A stretch of 64,000 nt of DNA from Legionella sp. MW5194 (GTDB lineage Bacteria > Pseudomonadota > Gammaproteobacteria > Legionellales > Legionellaceae), in the NCBI RefSeq assembly GCF_016864235.1, contig NZ_CP045732.1, positions 2,604,001 to 2,668,000 of the forward strand. The letters are read 5' to 3'. Position numbers and translations under genes: made by a program. Numbering within the stretch: position 1 is the stretch's first letter; every line of letters starts with the position of its first letter. Under the pieces are notes generated by a model, which worked only from the letters and a program-made list of their open reading frames with translations, was not told the DNA's origin and did no database searches. Of this stretch, positions 1-8,065 are shown piece by piece.

Positions 1-949
1 CAGCCGGATAGTCGTCCTTTAATTGCTTAAGACATTCCCTTATCTGCAAAGCGGACAAGCGTTTCGTTCGCAACTCAAGGATAGCCGGGTGAAGGGAAAA
101 ATCATTATCGGCCACATGAGGATACTCTATCAACAGGCGTTTGACATCAGGATAGAGGGTTAACACCTCTTCTTCGGAATCCAGTTTGTTATGGATGTCC
201 TCCTGACATCGCTGGATATAGGTAGCCAGACGCTCGCTGTGAAGAATGGCGTGAAGGGATTTTGCTCTTGGCCCGCGGGTTTGTTGTAATGTTTTAAAAT
301 CATTGGCCAATTGACGTCTGGCCTTTAAGTGCTCACTCGCGAATGATGCGCGCTCGCTTTGTGCCGCCGTCTGAGCATTCACGTTCAGGTGGTAAATCGC
401 GAGGGCAGATTGCGTCAGTTTTAAAGTGGTCAGCGGGTAGGGCACAAGCATGGGAATTGCTTCTTGAAAGAGTTCGCCATGCCGCTCATTGCCCTTCCCT
501 GCGGTATTTCTGCTCACTGAAAACGGGGTGGGTAGTTTATCGGGGCCTGAAATGACGTAGGTGCCGGGAACAAAACGCGCTTGCAAAGGGACACTGGCTT
601 TCTGGAGCTCAGACCAGAGCTCCAGCACCATACGTTCATAGGTCAGGTTAGTGAACGCTTTATCCTGGTTCGGCAAGCTCAAGACAATTTCCTTACCACG
701 CTGAAGCCCTTCCAGCGTGCGGCCTTGGGGCCCCTCATCATACGGTTCCCGGGGTTTTTCCTCAAACACAAAGAGCTGAGCGTCAACACGGTATTTTTTA
801 GTCATTCGTTTAAGAATGGCCGAAATCACTTCCCGTTTGTCGCAATCACTACCGGGGGTTAACGCCATGGGATCCATCGCGACGTTTAATTGCCAACCTT
901 CCGTTTTTTGGGTCTCATCCATGAGCATACTGAGTGAGATGTAAGGCAT
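1..949 (-). CDS. Effector-like protein of unknown function, N-terminal 316 residues (runs off left edge)
   Basis: I translated this minus-strand frame from the ATG at 949-947 to base 2 and found no stop, so at least 316 residues are present and the C-terminus lies outside the window. No signal peptide or membrane segment is visible. The first ~165 residues have the same order of motifs as the protein at 51247-52791: a WQ-hydrophobic-VA strand, an RGKEI segment, an LW-x2-L-x2-A-x-V helix, a VPG turn and a TPFS segment. The rest looks helical and charged. The gene has a strong PmrA-type promoter (973-1005). I do not recognise a catalytic domain. It is probably a Dot/Icm effector, inferred from the promoter and the paralogy. 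Confidence 0.75.
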   Translation of the reverse strand, partial: MPYISLSMLMDETQKTEGWQLNVAMDPMALTPGSDCDKREVISAILKRMTKKYRVDAQLFVFEEKPREPYDEGPQGRTLEGLQRGKEIVLSLPNQDKAFTNLTYERMVLELWSELQKASVPLQARFVPGTYVISGPDKLPTPFSVSRNTAGKGNERHGELFQEAIPMLVPYPLTTLKLTQSALAIYHLNVNAQTAAQSERASFASEHLKARRQLANDFKTLQQTRGPRAKSLHAILHSERLATYIQRCQEDIHNKLDSEEEVLTLYPDVKRLLIEYPHVADNDFSLHPAILELRTKRLSALQIRECLKQLKDDYPA

Positions 950-972
950 GGGTTGTCTTTAAAAAAAAAATG

Positions 973-1005
973 ATTTTAGCGTGGCTTTATTAAGGATTTA
1001 TTAAG
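973..1005 (-). promoter_or_regulatory. PmrA-box promoter of the left-edge gene
   Basis: Read on the minus strand, CTTAATAAA at 1005-997 and CTTAATAAA at 994-986 form a tandem repeat with a 2-bp gap. They match the Legionella PmrA consensus cTTAATatT-N2-cTTAATatT at both CTTAAT cores. A -10 hexamer TAAAAT (978-973) follows after 7 bp. An A10 run on the + strand (961-970) lies in the leader. Confidence 0.7.
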
Positions 1006-1162
1006 AATTGAATTTTTCCTTGCGCGGCAAAATGCGCCCACAAACAAGGATTTCGGAGCACTCGCTCTAGCCCGGGCAATCAACAGTGATTGACATTTTC
1101 TCCTGAACATTATCCTATTATTCAATACTTCTGGTGTTTGCCCATCGACGTAAGGAATGCTC

Positions 1163-2350
1163 ATGGCTTTGAAACGAACATTATCACTGACTCTGGTTTC
1201 TTTTTATGGTTTGGGAACCATTCTTGGCGCGGGGATTTATGCGCTAATCGGCGAAGTGGCCAAAGAAGCAGGAAATTTTACGCCAGTTTCATTCATTATC
1301 GCCTCCATTCTCGCATTGTTCACTGCATTCTCTTACGCGGAGTTAAGCGCCCGTTTTCCCCACAGCGCCGGATCGGCCCTCTATGTGCGGCAGGCGTTTA
1401 AGAAAGCCTGGTTATCCGGTTTGGTCGGATGGCTGGTAGTATTAACCGGCGTCACGTCTGCCGCCACCATCGCCCTGGGATTCGCCAGTTATTTTGTTTT
1501 GTTGCTGCCGGCTCCTCCCCTCCTCAGTGTCACCGTGCTTGTGCTGCTACTGGGGGCACTGACCCTGTGGGGCATTCGCGAGTCTGCCACGGTGATCATG
1601 GTCATGACCCTGATTGAAATCGGCGGCTTGCTATTGATTATTTTTTATGGCCGCCATGCCTTTGCAGCATTGGGAAACAGCCATTGGACATGGCCATCCT
1701 CCATGCAGGGCATTCTTATCGGCGCATTCATTGCTTTTTATGCCTACATTGGCTTTGAAGACATGGTCAATACCTCGGAGGAAACCATTAACCCTGAAAA
1801 AACTCTGCCCGCCGGTATTTTTATTGCCTTGGGTGGGGCAATGCTTCTCTACCTGCTGGTGGCAACCGTGGTCATTATCACCTTACCCACCCAGCTTCTG
1901 ACGCAAAGCCACATGCCGCTTATCGACATCATCACCTACCAGGGTCACTCTCCACTGCTTTTTACCCTCATCGCACTCATCGCCATCATGAATGGCATTC
2001 TTGTACAAATCATCATGGCATCACGACTTATTTATGGTATGGCCAAACAGGATAATGCACCGGCTGTTTTCGCACAGGTGTATGAAAAAACGCACACGCC
2101 CGTGTATGCGACGGTTCTAGTGGTGGCAATGATTCTGTTGTTTGCCTATGCCTTGCCCATTGCGACCCTCGCTAAATTAACCAGCACCATTATCCTGTGC
2201 GTCTTCATGCTGGTCCATGCCTCCCTGATTAGAATTAAGCTCGGCAACCGGCAAAAACCGTCTTCTTTTTCCGTGCCCATAGGGATACCCATCGTGGCTA
2301 TTCTGTTAACCTTGGGTTTTCTTGGCATGCAGCTATGGATAGCCCATTAA
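1163..2350 (+). CDS. APC-family amino acid permease
   Basis: An inner-membrane transporter of about 395 residues, of the amino acid-polyamine-organocation superfamily. The N-terminus carries the unwound TM1 signature GLGTILGAGIYALIG. About 12 hydrophobic segments follow, and the GFEDMVNTSEETINP stretch in TM6/loop is typical of the family. I chose the ATG at 1163 over the in-frame ATG at 1157 because the AAGGA at 1152-1156 is 6 bp from the former and directly abuts the latter. The substrate cannot be told from sequence. The gene stands alone between two PmrA-box genes and looks like ordinary metabolism. Confidence 0.85.
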   Translation: MALKRTLSLTLVSFYGLGTILGAGIYALIGEVAKEAGNFTPVSFIIASILALFTAFSYAELSARFPHSAGSALYVRQAFKKAWLSGLVGWLVVLTGVTSAATIALGFASYFVLLLPAPPLLSVTVLVLLLGALTLWGIRESATVIMVMTLIEIGGLLLIIFYGRHAFAALGNSHWTWPSSMQGILIGAFIAFYAYIGFEDMVNTSEETINPEKTLPAGIFIALGGAMLLYLLVATVVIITLPTQLLTQSHMPLIDIITYQGHSPLLFTLIALIAIMNGILVQIIMASRLIYGMAKQDNAPAVFAQVYEKTHTPVYATVLVVAMILLFAYALPIATLAKLTSTIILCVFMLVHASLIRIKLGNRQKPSSFSVPIGIPIVAILLTLGFLGMQLWIAH

Positions 2351-2410
2351 CCCTGGAAATACCAAGGCTTAAGAAGGTCTGAAAAAAATTAATTATTTTA
2401 TCAGACTACA

Positions 2411-2443
2411 TTTAATTTTTGCTTAATGTTCAGTCTTTATAAT
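2411..2443 (+). promoter_or_regulatory. PmrA-box promoter of the alpha/beta-hydrolase gene
   Basis: TTTAATTTT (2411-2419) and CTTAATGTT (2422-2430) are separated by 2 bp and match the PmrA tandem consensus. A perfect -10 TATAAT lies at 2438-2443, 7 bp downstream. No good -35 is present, as expected for an activator-dependent promoter. Confidence 0.75.
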
Positions 2444-2472
2444 GAACCAAACGAGTAAATTTTGGATGTAAG

Positions 2473-3708
2473 ATGACCAGTTCATTTAAAAGAAAAATTC
2501 AAACACTACTTGCCACCGTATTATTCCCTACCACTCACAAGGATTGGTACAAAGAGAAAGGGTATGGTAAAGGCAAGTTGAGTGCGTTTGCGGATTTTCT
2601 TGATAGCCAAAGCCTCAATCCCAAGGCCCCTTATCATGACGTATTTCAGGGTTTGGCGGTTCAAAGACAATGGGTTGATTGTGTCGATTACAGAAAAAAT
2701 CCCTGCAAGCTCGACTCCATTCGCCTTGCACCAGAAAAGCCGAAGGTAAAATCCGGTGAGGGACAGCACATTGTCAATTTTTTCGGCCGCCTGGAATATT
2801 ACGAGTGTAATTTTAGAGACATGGCCCTGCAGGCTCACGCCACAGGGGCCACCATCCATGCCTTTAATCCCCCCGGAATGAATTCAAGTACAGGCCATGT
2901 GCTGGAGTTCAACGATTTGGTTAATGCCGGCATCGCCCAGGTCAATGCTCTTTTAAAAGAAGGGATTCATCCAGACAAGATTATTCTGCAGGGTAACTGC
3001 ATGGGTGCGGCCGTCGCAGAAGAAGTGAATGCTCATTTCGAAAAACACCTGCACATCCAGTTGCGACGAATTAACAGCAACTCCTTTAAATCGATGAGCG
3101 CGCTCGTTACTTACCTTTATCCTCCATTATCCCTGCTTAAGGATACCGTTAAGAAATTACTGGAATACACCGGCTGGCAAACCAAACCGGGTAAATTATT
3201 TCTTGCCACCAGTCCCTATAAAGTCTACATGAGCCGCGTGAACGATCAGACCATTCGGCTCAAGGCTAGAATGGGTACCAAGGTTCATAAACTCGCGAAG
3301 CAGCAGGAAGAAAGTGCCAATTCTGAGTATGGTGATTATGAACCGCACCGCCAATGGCTTGATAAGCACGCCATCATGGCCCTGGATACCGAAAAATTCG
3401 GCAATGATGAGCATGTCAATCCGCATGAACTGGATTTATATAAATTAAAATCAGTCGTAGCATCAGACAATGTGACGGCTTATGATTTTGTTAATCGCTA
3501 CATTGAATCGTCAAATCACTACATTGAAAGCCATCCGCAAACGGTGGATGACAGCCAGTTAAAAACCGGAGCGCCCTATTTGCACGAAGCGCCTACCGCC
3601 GTATTTCCGGAGCATGGGGAACTTCAACAAACAATTATCGACGCTTTAAATGAATTTTTAGCGGTAGCCACGTTGCCTGAATACCGCCAGCTTTCAAGAG
3701 AACTGTAA
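2473..3708 (+). CDS. Alpha/beta-hydrolase fold protein, SidB/Sdb-like effector candidate
   Basis: 411 residues with no signal peptide. The segment around residues 99-180 reads as an alpha/beta-hydrolase core: a hydrophobic strand with HIVNFFGR, then FNPPGMNSSTG, then the nucleophile elbow LQGNCMGA at 172-179. The elbow is G-x-C-x-G, so Cys176 replaces the usual Ser. Length and layout resemble the Legionella SidB/SdbA-C family, but I make that family link from memory of the pattern, not from an alignment. A late His (HVNPHELDLY, about 318-322) and acidic residues could complete a triad. The PmrA-box promoter directly upstream supports a role as a Dot/Icm substrate. Activity could be lipase, thioesterase or acyltransferase. 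Confidence 0.6.
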   Translation: MTSSFKRKIQTLLATVLFPTTHKDWYKEKGYGKGKLSAFADFLDSQSLNPKAPYHDVFQGLAVQRQWVDCVDYRKNPCKLDSIRLAPEKPKVKSGEGQHIVNFFGRLEYYECNFRDMALQAHATGATIHAFNPPGMNSSTGHVLEFNDLVNAGIAQVNALLKEGIHPDKIILQGNCMGAAVAEEVNAHFEKHLHIQLRRINSNSFKSMSALVTYLYPPLSLLKDTVKKLLEYTGWQTKPGKLFLATSPYKVYMSRVNDQTIRLKARMGTKVHKLAKQQEESANSEYGDYEPHRQWLDKHAIMALDTEKFGNDEHVNPHELDLYKLKSVVASDNVTAYDFVNRYIESSNHYIESHPQTVDDSQLKTGAPYLHEAPTAVFPEHGELQQTIIDALNEFLAVATLPEYRQLSREL

Positions 3709-3762
3709 AGAAAGGATTGAAGCCATCACTCAACCGCATTGAGGTTTGGCGACTCCGATTTA

Positions 3763-3785
3763 CTTCCCCCTCTTCAAGGGGGAAG
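3763..3785. terminator. Hairpin between convergent genes
   Basis: CTTCCCCC (3763-3770) pairs perfectly with GGGGGAAG (3778-3785) around a 7-base loop, between the hydrolase stop and the stop of the convergent AI-2E gene. Neither side has a clear U-tract, so it is a weak intrinsic terminator call. Confidence 0.4.
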
Positions 3786-3801
3786 ACACCTTAAAATACC
3801 A

Positions 3802-4857
3802 TTAGGCCAGTTTCGCGTAGGCTTTCTGGATATATCCATCCTGTGACAGCATGACGGCCAAAGGCCTTGTGGTTTCAAAATGAGCAAAGATAATCATCAT
3901 CATCACGGTAATGGGCACAGAAAGAAACATGCCCAGGATGCCCCAGATGGCGCCCCAGAGCGCTAAGGCAAAGAGGATAACCAAAGGACTTAAGTTCAGC
4001 GATTTACTTAAGAAGCGGGGTTCAACAAGATTACCGATAATGAATTGAATGGTGACTATCCCTGACGTAATGATCACAAACGGCACCCAGCTGTCGAACT
4101 GGATGAGGGCTAAGAGCGCGGGAAAGGCCGTCGCAATGATAGCGCCAATATTGGGAATGAAATTAAGGAAAAAAATAAGCAGTGCCCAGAATTCGGCAAA
4201 ATCAAGCCCTACCAGCTTCATAATAATCCAACTGGCAACCGCGGTGATAATACTGAGCAGGGTTTTTAATCCCAAATACGTTTGGGTGTCTTTGACAATG
4301 TGCGAGATAATGTTATTCACCAGTTCGCGATGATTATTCTGCGACAGAATGGCAGCCAGTTTTTGATTGAAATAATGTTGTTCGACAAATAAAAACGCGA
4401 CATAGAGGGCAATCAGCACCGCTGAACCCATCAGGGTACTGAAAACACCGTAAACATTCACCAAAAAACCCTGCACACTGATCCCTTTAATGAAGGCATC
4501 CAGATTGACCATCATTTTGACATTGAACTGCTGATCAATTCGTCTAAAGATATTCTGCAGGTTGTCCTGGTAGCGCGACGAGGCTTCAATCACATCGTTG
4601 ACATTATTGGTAATGATGTCAACGAGGATCTTACCGAGCAGCAGCACCACCAGAATGGATAAAATCCGGCTTAGCCAGCCCGGGCAACGGCCGCGCCAGA
4701 GTCGTGCATTCTGAATAAAATTATTGACGGTGTTAAGCAGGTGCCAGATAAAAATGGCAATCACCAGGGGAATAAGGAGACTGCGCCCGACAATAAGCAG
4801 GTAGCCGACAATCCAGACTGAGACAAGTATGGCAGCAAAAGTAATTGCACGGTTCAT
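3802..4857 (-). CDS. AI-2E family transporter (PerM/TqsA-like membrane protein)
   Basis: 351 residues with two N-terminal membrane segments, a soluble amphipathic middle (about residues 75-145) and five to six C-terminal membrane segments. The family signature FLNFIPNIGAIIA lies near residue 235. This is the usual layout of the PF01594 family, whose members export autoinducer-2 or act as ion exporters or permeases; the substrate here is unknown. It is divergent from recG, with 66 bp between the two starts. Confidence 0.85.
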   Translation of the reverse strand: MNRAITFAAILVSVWIVGYLLIVGRSLLIPLVIAIFIWHLLNTVNNFIQNARLWRGRCPGWLSRILSILVVLLLGKILVDIITNNVNDVIEASSRYQDNLQNIFRRIDQQFNVKMMVNLDAFIKGISVQGFLVNVYGVFSTLMGSAVLIALYVAFLFVEQHYFNQKLAAILSQNNHRELVNNIISHIVKDTQTYLGLKTLLSIITAVASWIIMKLVGLDFAEFWALLIFFLNFIPNIGAIIATAFPALLALIQFDSWVPFVIITSGIVTIQFIIGNLVEPRFLSKSLNLSPLVILFALALWGAIWGILGMFLSVPITVMMMIIFAHFETTRPLAVMLSQDGYIQKAYAKLA

Positions 4858-4923
4858 TGCTTGGGTTCCTCACCGAAAGAGCTACACTCCCCGGGTACAT
4901 TCCTGTTATGATTTGTCCTTATT

Positions 4924-7011
4924 ATGACGAATCAACCCTTGCTCTCACAATCCTGTCAAACCTTAGCCGGCATAGGACCTGCCCTGGCCGCCAAACTGGC
5001 GCGCTGCGGTATTCATACCGTCGCGGATTTGCTTTTCCATCTGCCTTTTCGTTATCAGGACAGAACGCGTATTACGCCAATCCAGGATGTGCGCTTAAAT
5101 GATTACTGTGTCATAGCCGGGCGAGTTTGTAAAACAGAAATCAAATACGGCAAAAAGATGATGCTGTATTGTTATGTTGAAGACAAGACCGGCCTGTTGC
5201 GTCTGCGTTTTTTTCACTTTAATAAACAACAGATAAAAGCCCTGAATGAAAGCCCATGGCTGCGCGCCTTTGGTGAGATCCGCCTGGTTGGCACTCAACA
5301 TGAAATGATTCACCCGGAGTACCAGTTGCTTAAAAGCGAGGATGACTTTACGGTAGAAGAACATTTAACACCCATTTATCCCGCCACCCAGGGCTTAAGT
5401 CAATCGCGTCTGCGTCAATTGGCCGAGACGGCATTGCTGGCCTGTGAGGACGAATTAAAAGCACTGGAATGGATGTCGGATGACGAGTTGGCGCGCTATC
5501 AGCTTCCCTCGTTTGATAAGGCCATGCCCTTGCTGCATCGCCCGCCGCCGGATATTTCCATTGAAACCCTGCAGGACGGTTCCCACCCTGCCCTGAAGCG
5601 GCTGATTTTTGATGAACTCCTGGCGCAACGCGTCAGCATGCAGTTTGCGAGACTTCATCGCAGTACTCTGACTGCTCCGGTCATTGCCCCGCGAGAAGGC
5701 CGAGTGCCACAGTTTCTCAACACCTTACCGTTTACCCTTACTCAGGCGCAATGGCGGGTCGTAGACGACATTCAAAGCGATTTAAGCCAGCCGCGCCCCA
5801 TGCTTCGTCTGGTTCAGGGTGATGTCGGCTCGGGTAAGACCGTCGTTGCCGCTTTAGCAGCGCTTGCCGCGATTGACGCGGGCTATCAGGTGGCTTTTAT
5901 GGCACCAACGGAGCTTTTAAGTGAGCAGCATGCCAATACTCTGCGTACCTGGTTTGCCCCCCTGGGTATTGCCTGCGTGCAGTTAACCGGAAGCATGAAA
6001 AGCAGCCAGCGCCGTGAGGCCTTAGCCCAATTGGCGCAACATCAATGCGGTGTTGTCATTGGCACTCACGCGCTTTTTCAGGAGGAGGTGGCGTTTGCCC
6101 GCCTGGGCCTGGTAATTATTGATGAACAGCATCGCTTCGGGGTGGAACAACGCTTGTTATTGCAGCAAAAAGGACAGCAGCAAAACCTCATCCCGCATCA
6201 ACTGTTAATGACGGCCACGCCCATCCCAAGAACATTGGCCATGACCCAGTTCGCCCACCTTGATTTATCGGTCATTGATGAACTGCCCCCGGGTCGTACG
6301 CCAGTCACAACAGCCGTCATTAGTCAGGATAAACGTGCGGCTGTGATTGCACGGCTGGCGTCGGCGATTGCCGAAGGCCGTCAGGCGTACTGGGTATGCA
6401 CCCTGATTGAAGAATCGGAAAAATTGCAATGCATGGCCGCCACGGAAACAGCAGCGGTTTTGCAGGCGCAATTACCCGACGTGCGCGTCGGCCTGGTCCA
6501 TGGCCGCATGAAACCGGTTGAAAAAGAAGCAACCATGGCGGCATTTAAACAGGGCGAGCTTGACTTGCTGGTTGCCACCACCGTCATTGAAGTGGGTGTT
6601 GATGTTCCAAATGCCAGTTTGATGATCATAGAAAATGCAGAACGCCTGGGGTTGTCGCAACTGCATCAACTCCGCGGCCGTGTCGGACGCGGCAGTGCCC
6701 AATCGCATTGCCTGCTGCTTTATCAATCACCGCTTTCATCAACGGGCTCGGAACGTTTACGGATTATGCGGGCATCGACAGATGGCTTTCTCATCGCGGA
6801 AAAAGATCTGGAACTGCGCGGCGGCGGTGAGATATTGGGGGCTCGCCAAGCCGGTTATCAGGTGTTTAAACTGGCTAATCTCAGCCGCGATAAAACGCTG
6901 TTGCCCATGATTGCTGAGGCGGCTAAAGAACTCGTTACTCACTCCCCCCAAACAGCACGAACCGTGGCTCGCCGCTGGTTGGGGGAGTTTGAACAGTTTT
7001 TGCAGGGTTAA
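4924..7011 (+). CDS. recG: ATP-dependent DNA helicase RecG
   Basis: RecG drives branch migration and regression of stalled replication forks. The 695 residues contain an N-terminal wedge/OB domain (about 1-250), a Walker A GDVGSGKT near residue 303, the DEQH box (IIDEQHRFG) near 400, the TATPIPRT motif, and the C-terminal helicase motif with HQLRGRVGRG. Length is normal for the family. The ATG at 4924 gives the standard RecG N-terminus (LAGIGPALAAKL). No Shine-Dalgarno sequence precedes it, and a TATGAT hexamer ends only 11 bp upstream (4907-4912), so the mRNA may be nearly leaderless. The gene converges on the cupin gene with a 7-bp gap. Confidence 0.97.
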   Translation: MTNQPLLSQSCQTLAGIGPALAAKLARCGIHTVADLLFHLPFRYQDRTRITPIQDVRLNDYCVIAGRVCKTEIKYGKKMMLYCYVEDKTGLLRLRFFHFNKQQIKALNESPWLRAFGEIRLVGTQHEMIHPEYQLLKSEDDFTVEEHLTPIYPATQGLSQSRLRQLAETALLACEDELKALEWMSDDELARYQLPSFDKAMPLLHRPPPDISIETLQDGSHPALKRLIFDELLAQRVSMQFARLHRSTLTAPVIAPREGRVPQFLNTLPFTLTQAQWRVVDDIQSDLSQPRPMLRLVQGDVGSGKTVVAALAALAAIDAGYQVAFMAPTELLSEQHANTLRTWFAPLGIACVQLTGSMKSSQRREALAQLAQHQCGVVIGTHALFQEEVAFARLGLVIIDEQHRFGVEQRLLLQQKGQQQNLIPHQLLMTATPIPRTLAMTQFAHLDLSVIDELPPGRTPVTTAVISQDKRAAVIARLASAIAEGRQAYWVCTLIEESEKLQCMAATETAAVLQAQLPDVRVGLVHGRMKPVEKEATMAAFKQGELDLLVATTVIEVGVDVPNASLMIIENAERLGLSQLHQLRGRVGRGSAQSHCLLLYQSPLSSTGSERLRIMRASTDGFLIAEKDLELRGGGEILGARQAGYQVFKLANLSRDKTLLPMIAEAAKELVTHSPQTARTVARRWLGEFEQFLQG

Positions 7012-7018
7012 GGTTTCC

Positions 7019-7666
7019 TCAGGGTGTAAAGCGTCCTACTTCAACTGGCTCTTCCGCAATGTAGGGCGGATGCGTCCTTTTAGGTGTTTTTTCCTTGCCA
7101 TAAATACGTTTCAAGTTGCGGTTATCGTTTTTCTCACCATCCATACTGACCTTGTAGGCCGGCATTTCATAAATATGCAAGGTACAACTGATGCCTGCTC
7201 CCAGTGCTTTTCGGCGTTTCAGTTGATGGACAAAACCATCGTTTAATTGATCGTGATTGGTATGGAAGCGAAAGCGATCACTGCGCCCCGTCAGCGAGGC
7301 GGTTTCCTCACCGCTCGGCTGGTAATATTTTTCAGACACCGCCTCGCTGAGTACCGTCACCGTGCCCCGATAAAGGTGATCATGAATGGTGGTTTTCTGG
7401 CGCGGAGCAAGCGCAAACAGCCAGATGGAGAAAGGATTATCAGCGTCTGGATGATCGTACAGCATGTACCGGCCAATGCCACGTGCATCCAGCACGTCGG
7501 GATTAGCAGGCGTATAAATGGAATGATCAAGGTTCAATTTTCCTTCCTGCAACAGCCGGGGAATGAGTTCAGCAACGGCCTCATAAGTCACCGTATCAAG
7601 GGTTTTGATTGCCTCATTAAGGGCATCGACGTTCAGTTGATGAATCAAGTCAATATCCGATTTCAT
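7019..7666 (-). CDS. Cysteine dioxygenase-like cupin protein
   Basis: 215 residues. The centre holds a cupin motif TTIHDHLYRGTVTVLSE (about residues 92-108), with HxH as iron ligands and no glutamate at the usual third position. This is the pattern of the cysteine dioxygenase (CDO_I) group rather than generic cupins. A second-motif His sits in FHTNHDQLND (about 135-144) and another in TLHIYEMP. Family members oxidise cysteine or small thiols with Fe(II) and O2; the exact substrate is not determinable here. GGAGA stands 4 bp before the ATG. The lysine-rich tail after residue 180 is unusual. Confidence 0.65.
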   Translation of the reverse strand: MKSDIDLIHQLNVDALNEAIKTLDTVTYEAVAELIPRLLQEGKLNLDHSIYTPANPDVLDARGIGRYMLYDHPDADNPFSIWLFALAPRQKTTIHDHLYRGTVTVLSEAVSEKYYQPSGEETASLTGRSDRFRFHTNHDQLNDGFVHQLKRRKALGAGISCTLHIYEMPAYKVSMDGEKNDNRNLKRIYGKEKTPKRTHPPYIAEEPVEVGRFTP

Positions 7667-7732
7667 GTCTCTCCTTGGTATTGATTAACAGGCGTTGGCC
7701 TGAATGACGAAATCATACCCTAATTCCACCTT

Positions 7733-7980
7733 GCAAAAAATTTTAAAAAAATGCGAGTCAAGACTGTTTTTTCATTTTTTCTTTGTTTAATATAATTGAT
7801 GCTATGCCCCACCCAAATACAATCCCTGTGGATAACTCTACTGCCCTTTTTTACAACGTTCCAGGTTACTCGTTGACTATTTCCTCCATGATTCATTCTG
7901 GGCAAGGTTTTCTCGCCTTTTCTGACTTAAGGCAGGCTTTGTTTTTATCCACAAAATCTGTGGATAATCCTGTGCACAGG
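7733..7980. other. DnaA-box cluster with AT-rich tract (candidate oriC or DnaA-binding regulatory locus)
   Basis: The 399-bp gap between the cupin gene and the CDF transporter contains no convincing gene. It holds three perfect copies of TTATCCACA: minus strand at 7827-7835, plus strand at 7945-7953, minus strand at 7959-7967. A degenerate CTGTGCACA lies on the minus strand at 7979-7971. An A/T-dominated stretch (7733-7800) flanks the cluster and could unwind. Three perfect boxes within 141 bp are very unlikely by chance. No Dam sites (GATC) are present in the cluster. Confidence 0.55.
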
Positions 7981-8065
7981 ATGTCGAAGACCTTGATAAT
8001 CAAATACGTTAGGCGACTGCCCAGGATATTATCAGTTGGAATTGCCGTAGGCAGCACAAGGAAAA

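Noticed and set aside
343..862. Two + strand open frames (343-555, 581-862)
   Set aside because: They lie inside the minus-strand partial gene 1-949, which is open throughout, has a strong promoter and a paralogue; the + frames resemble nothing.
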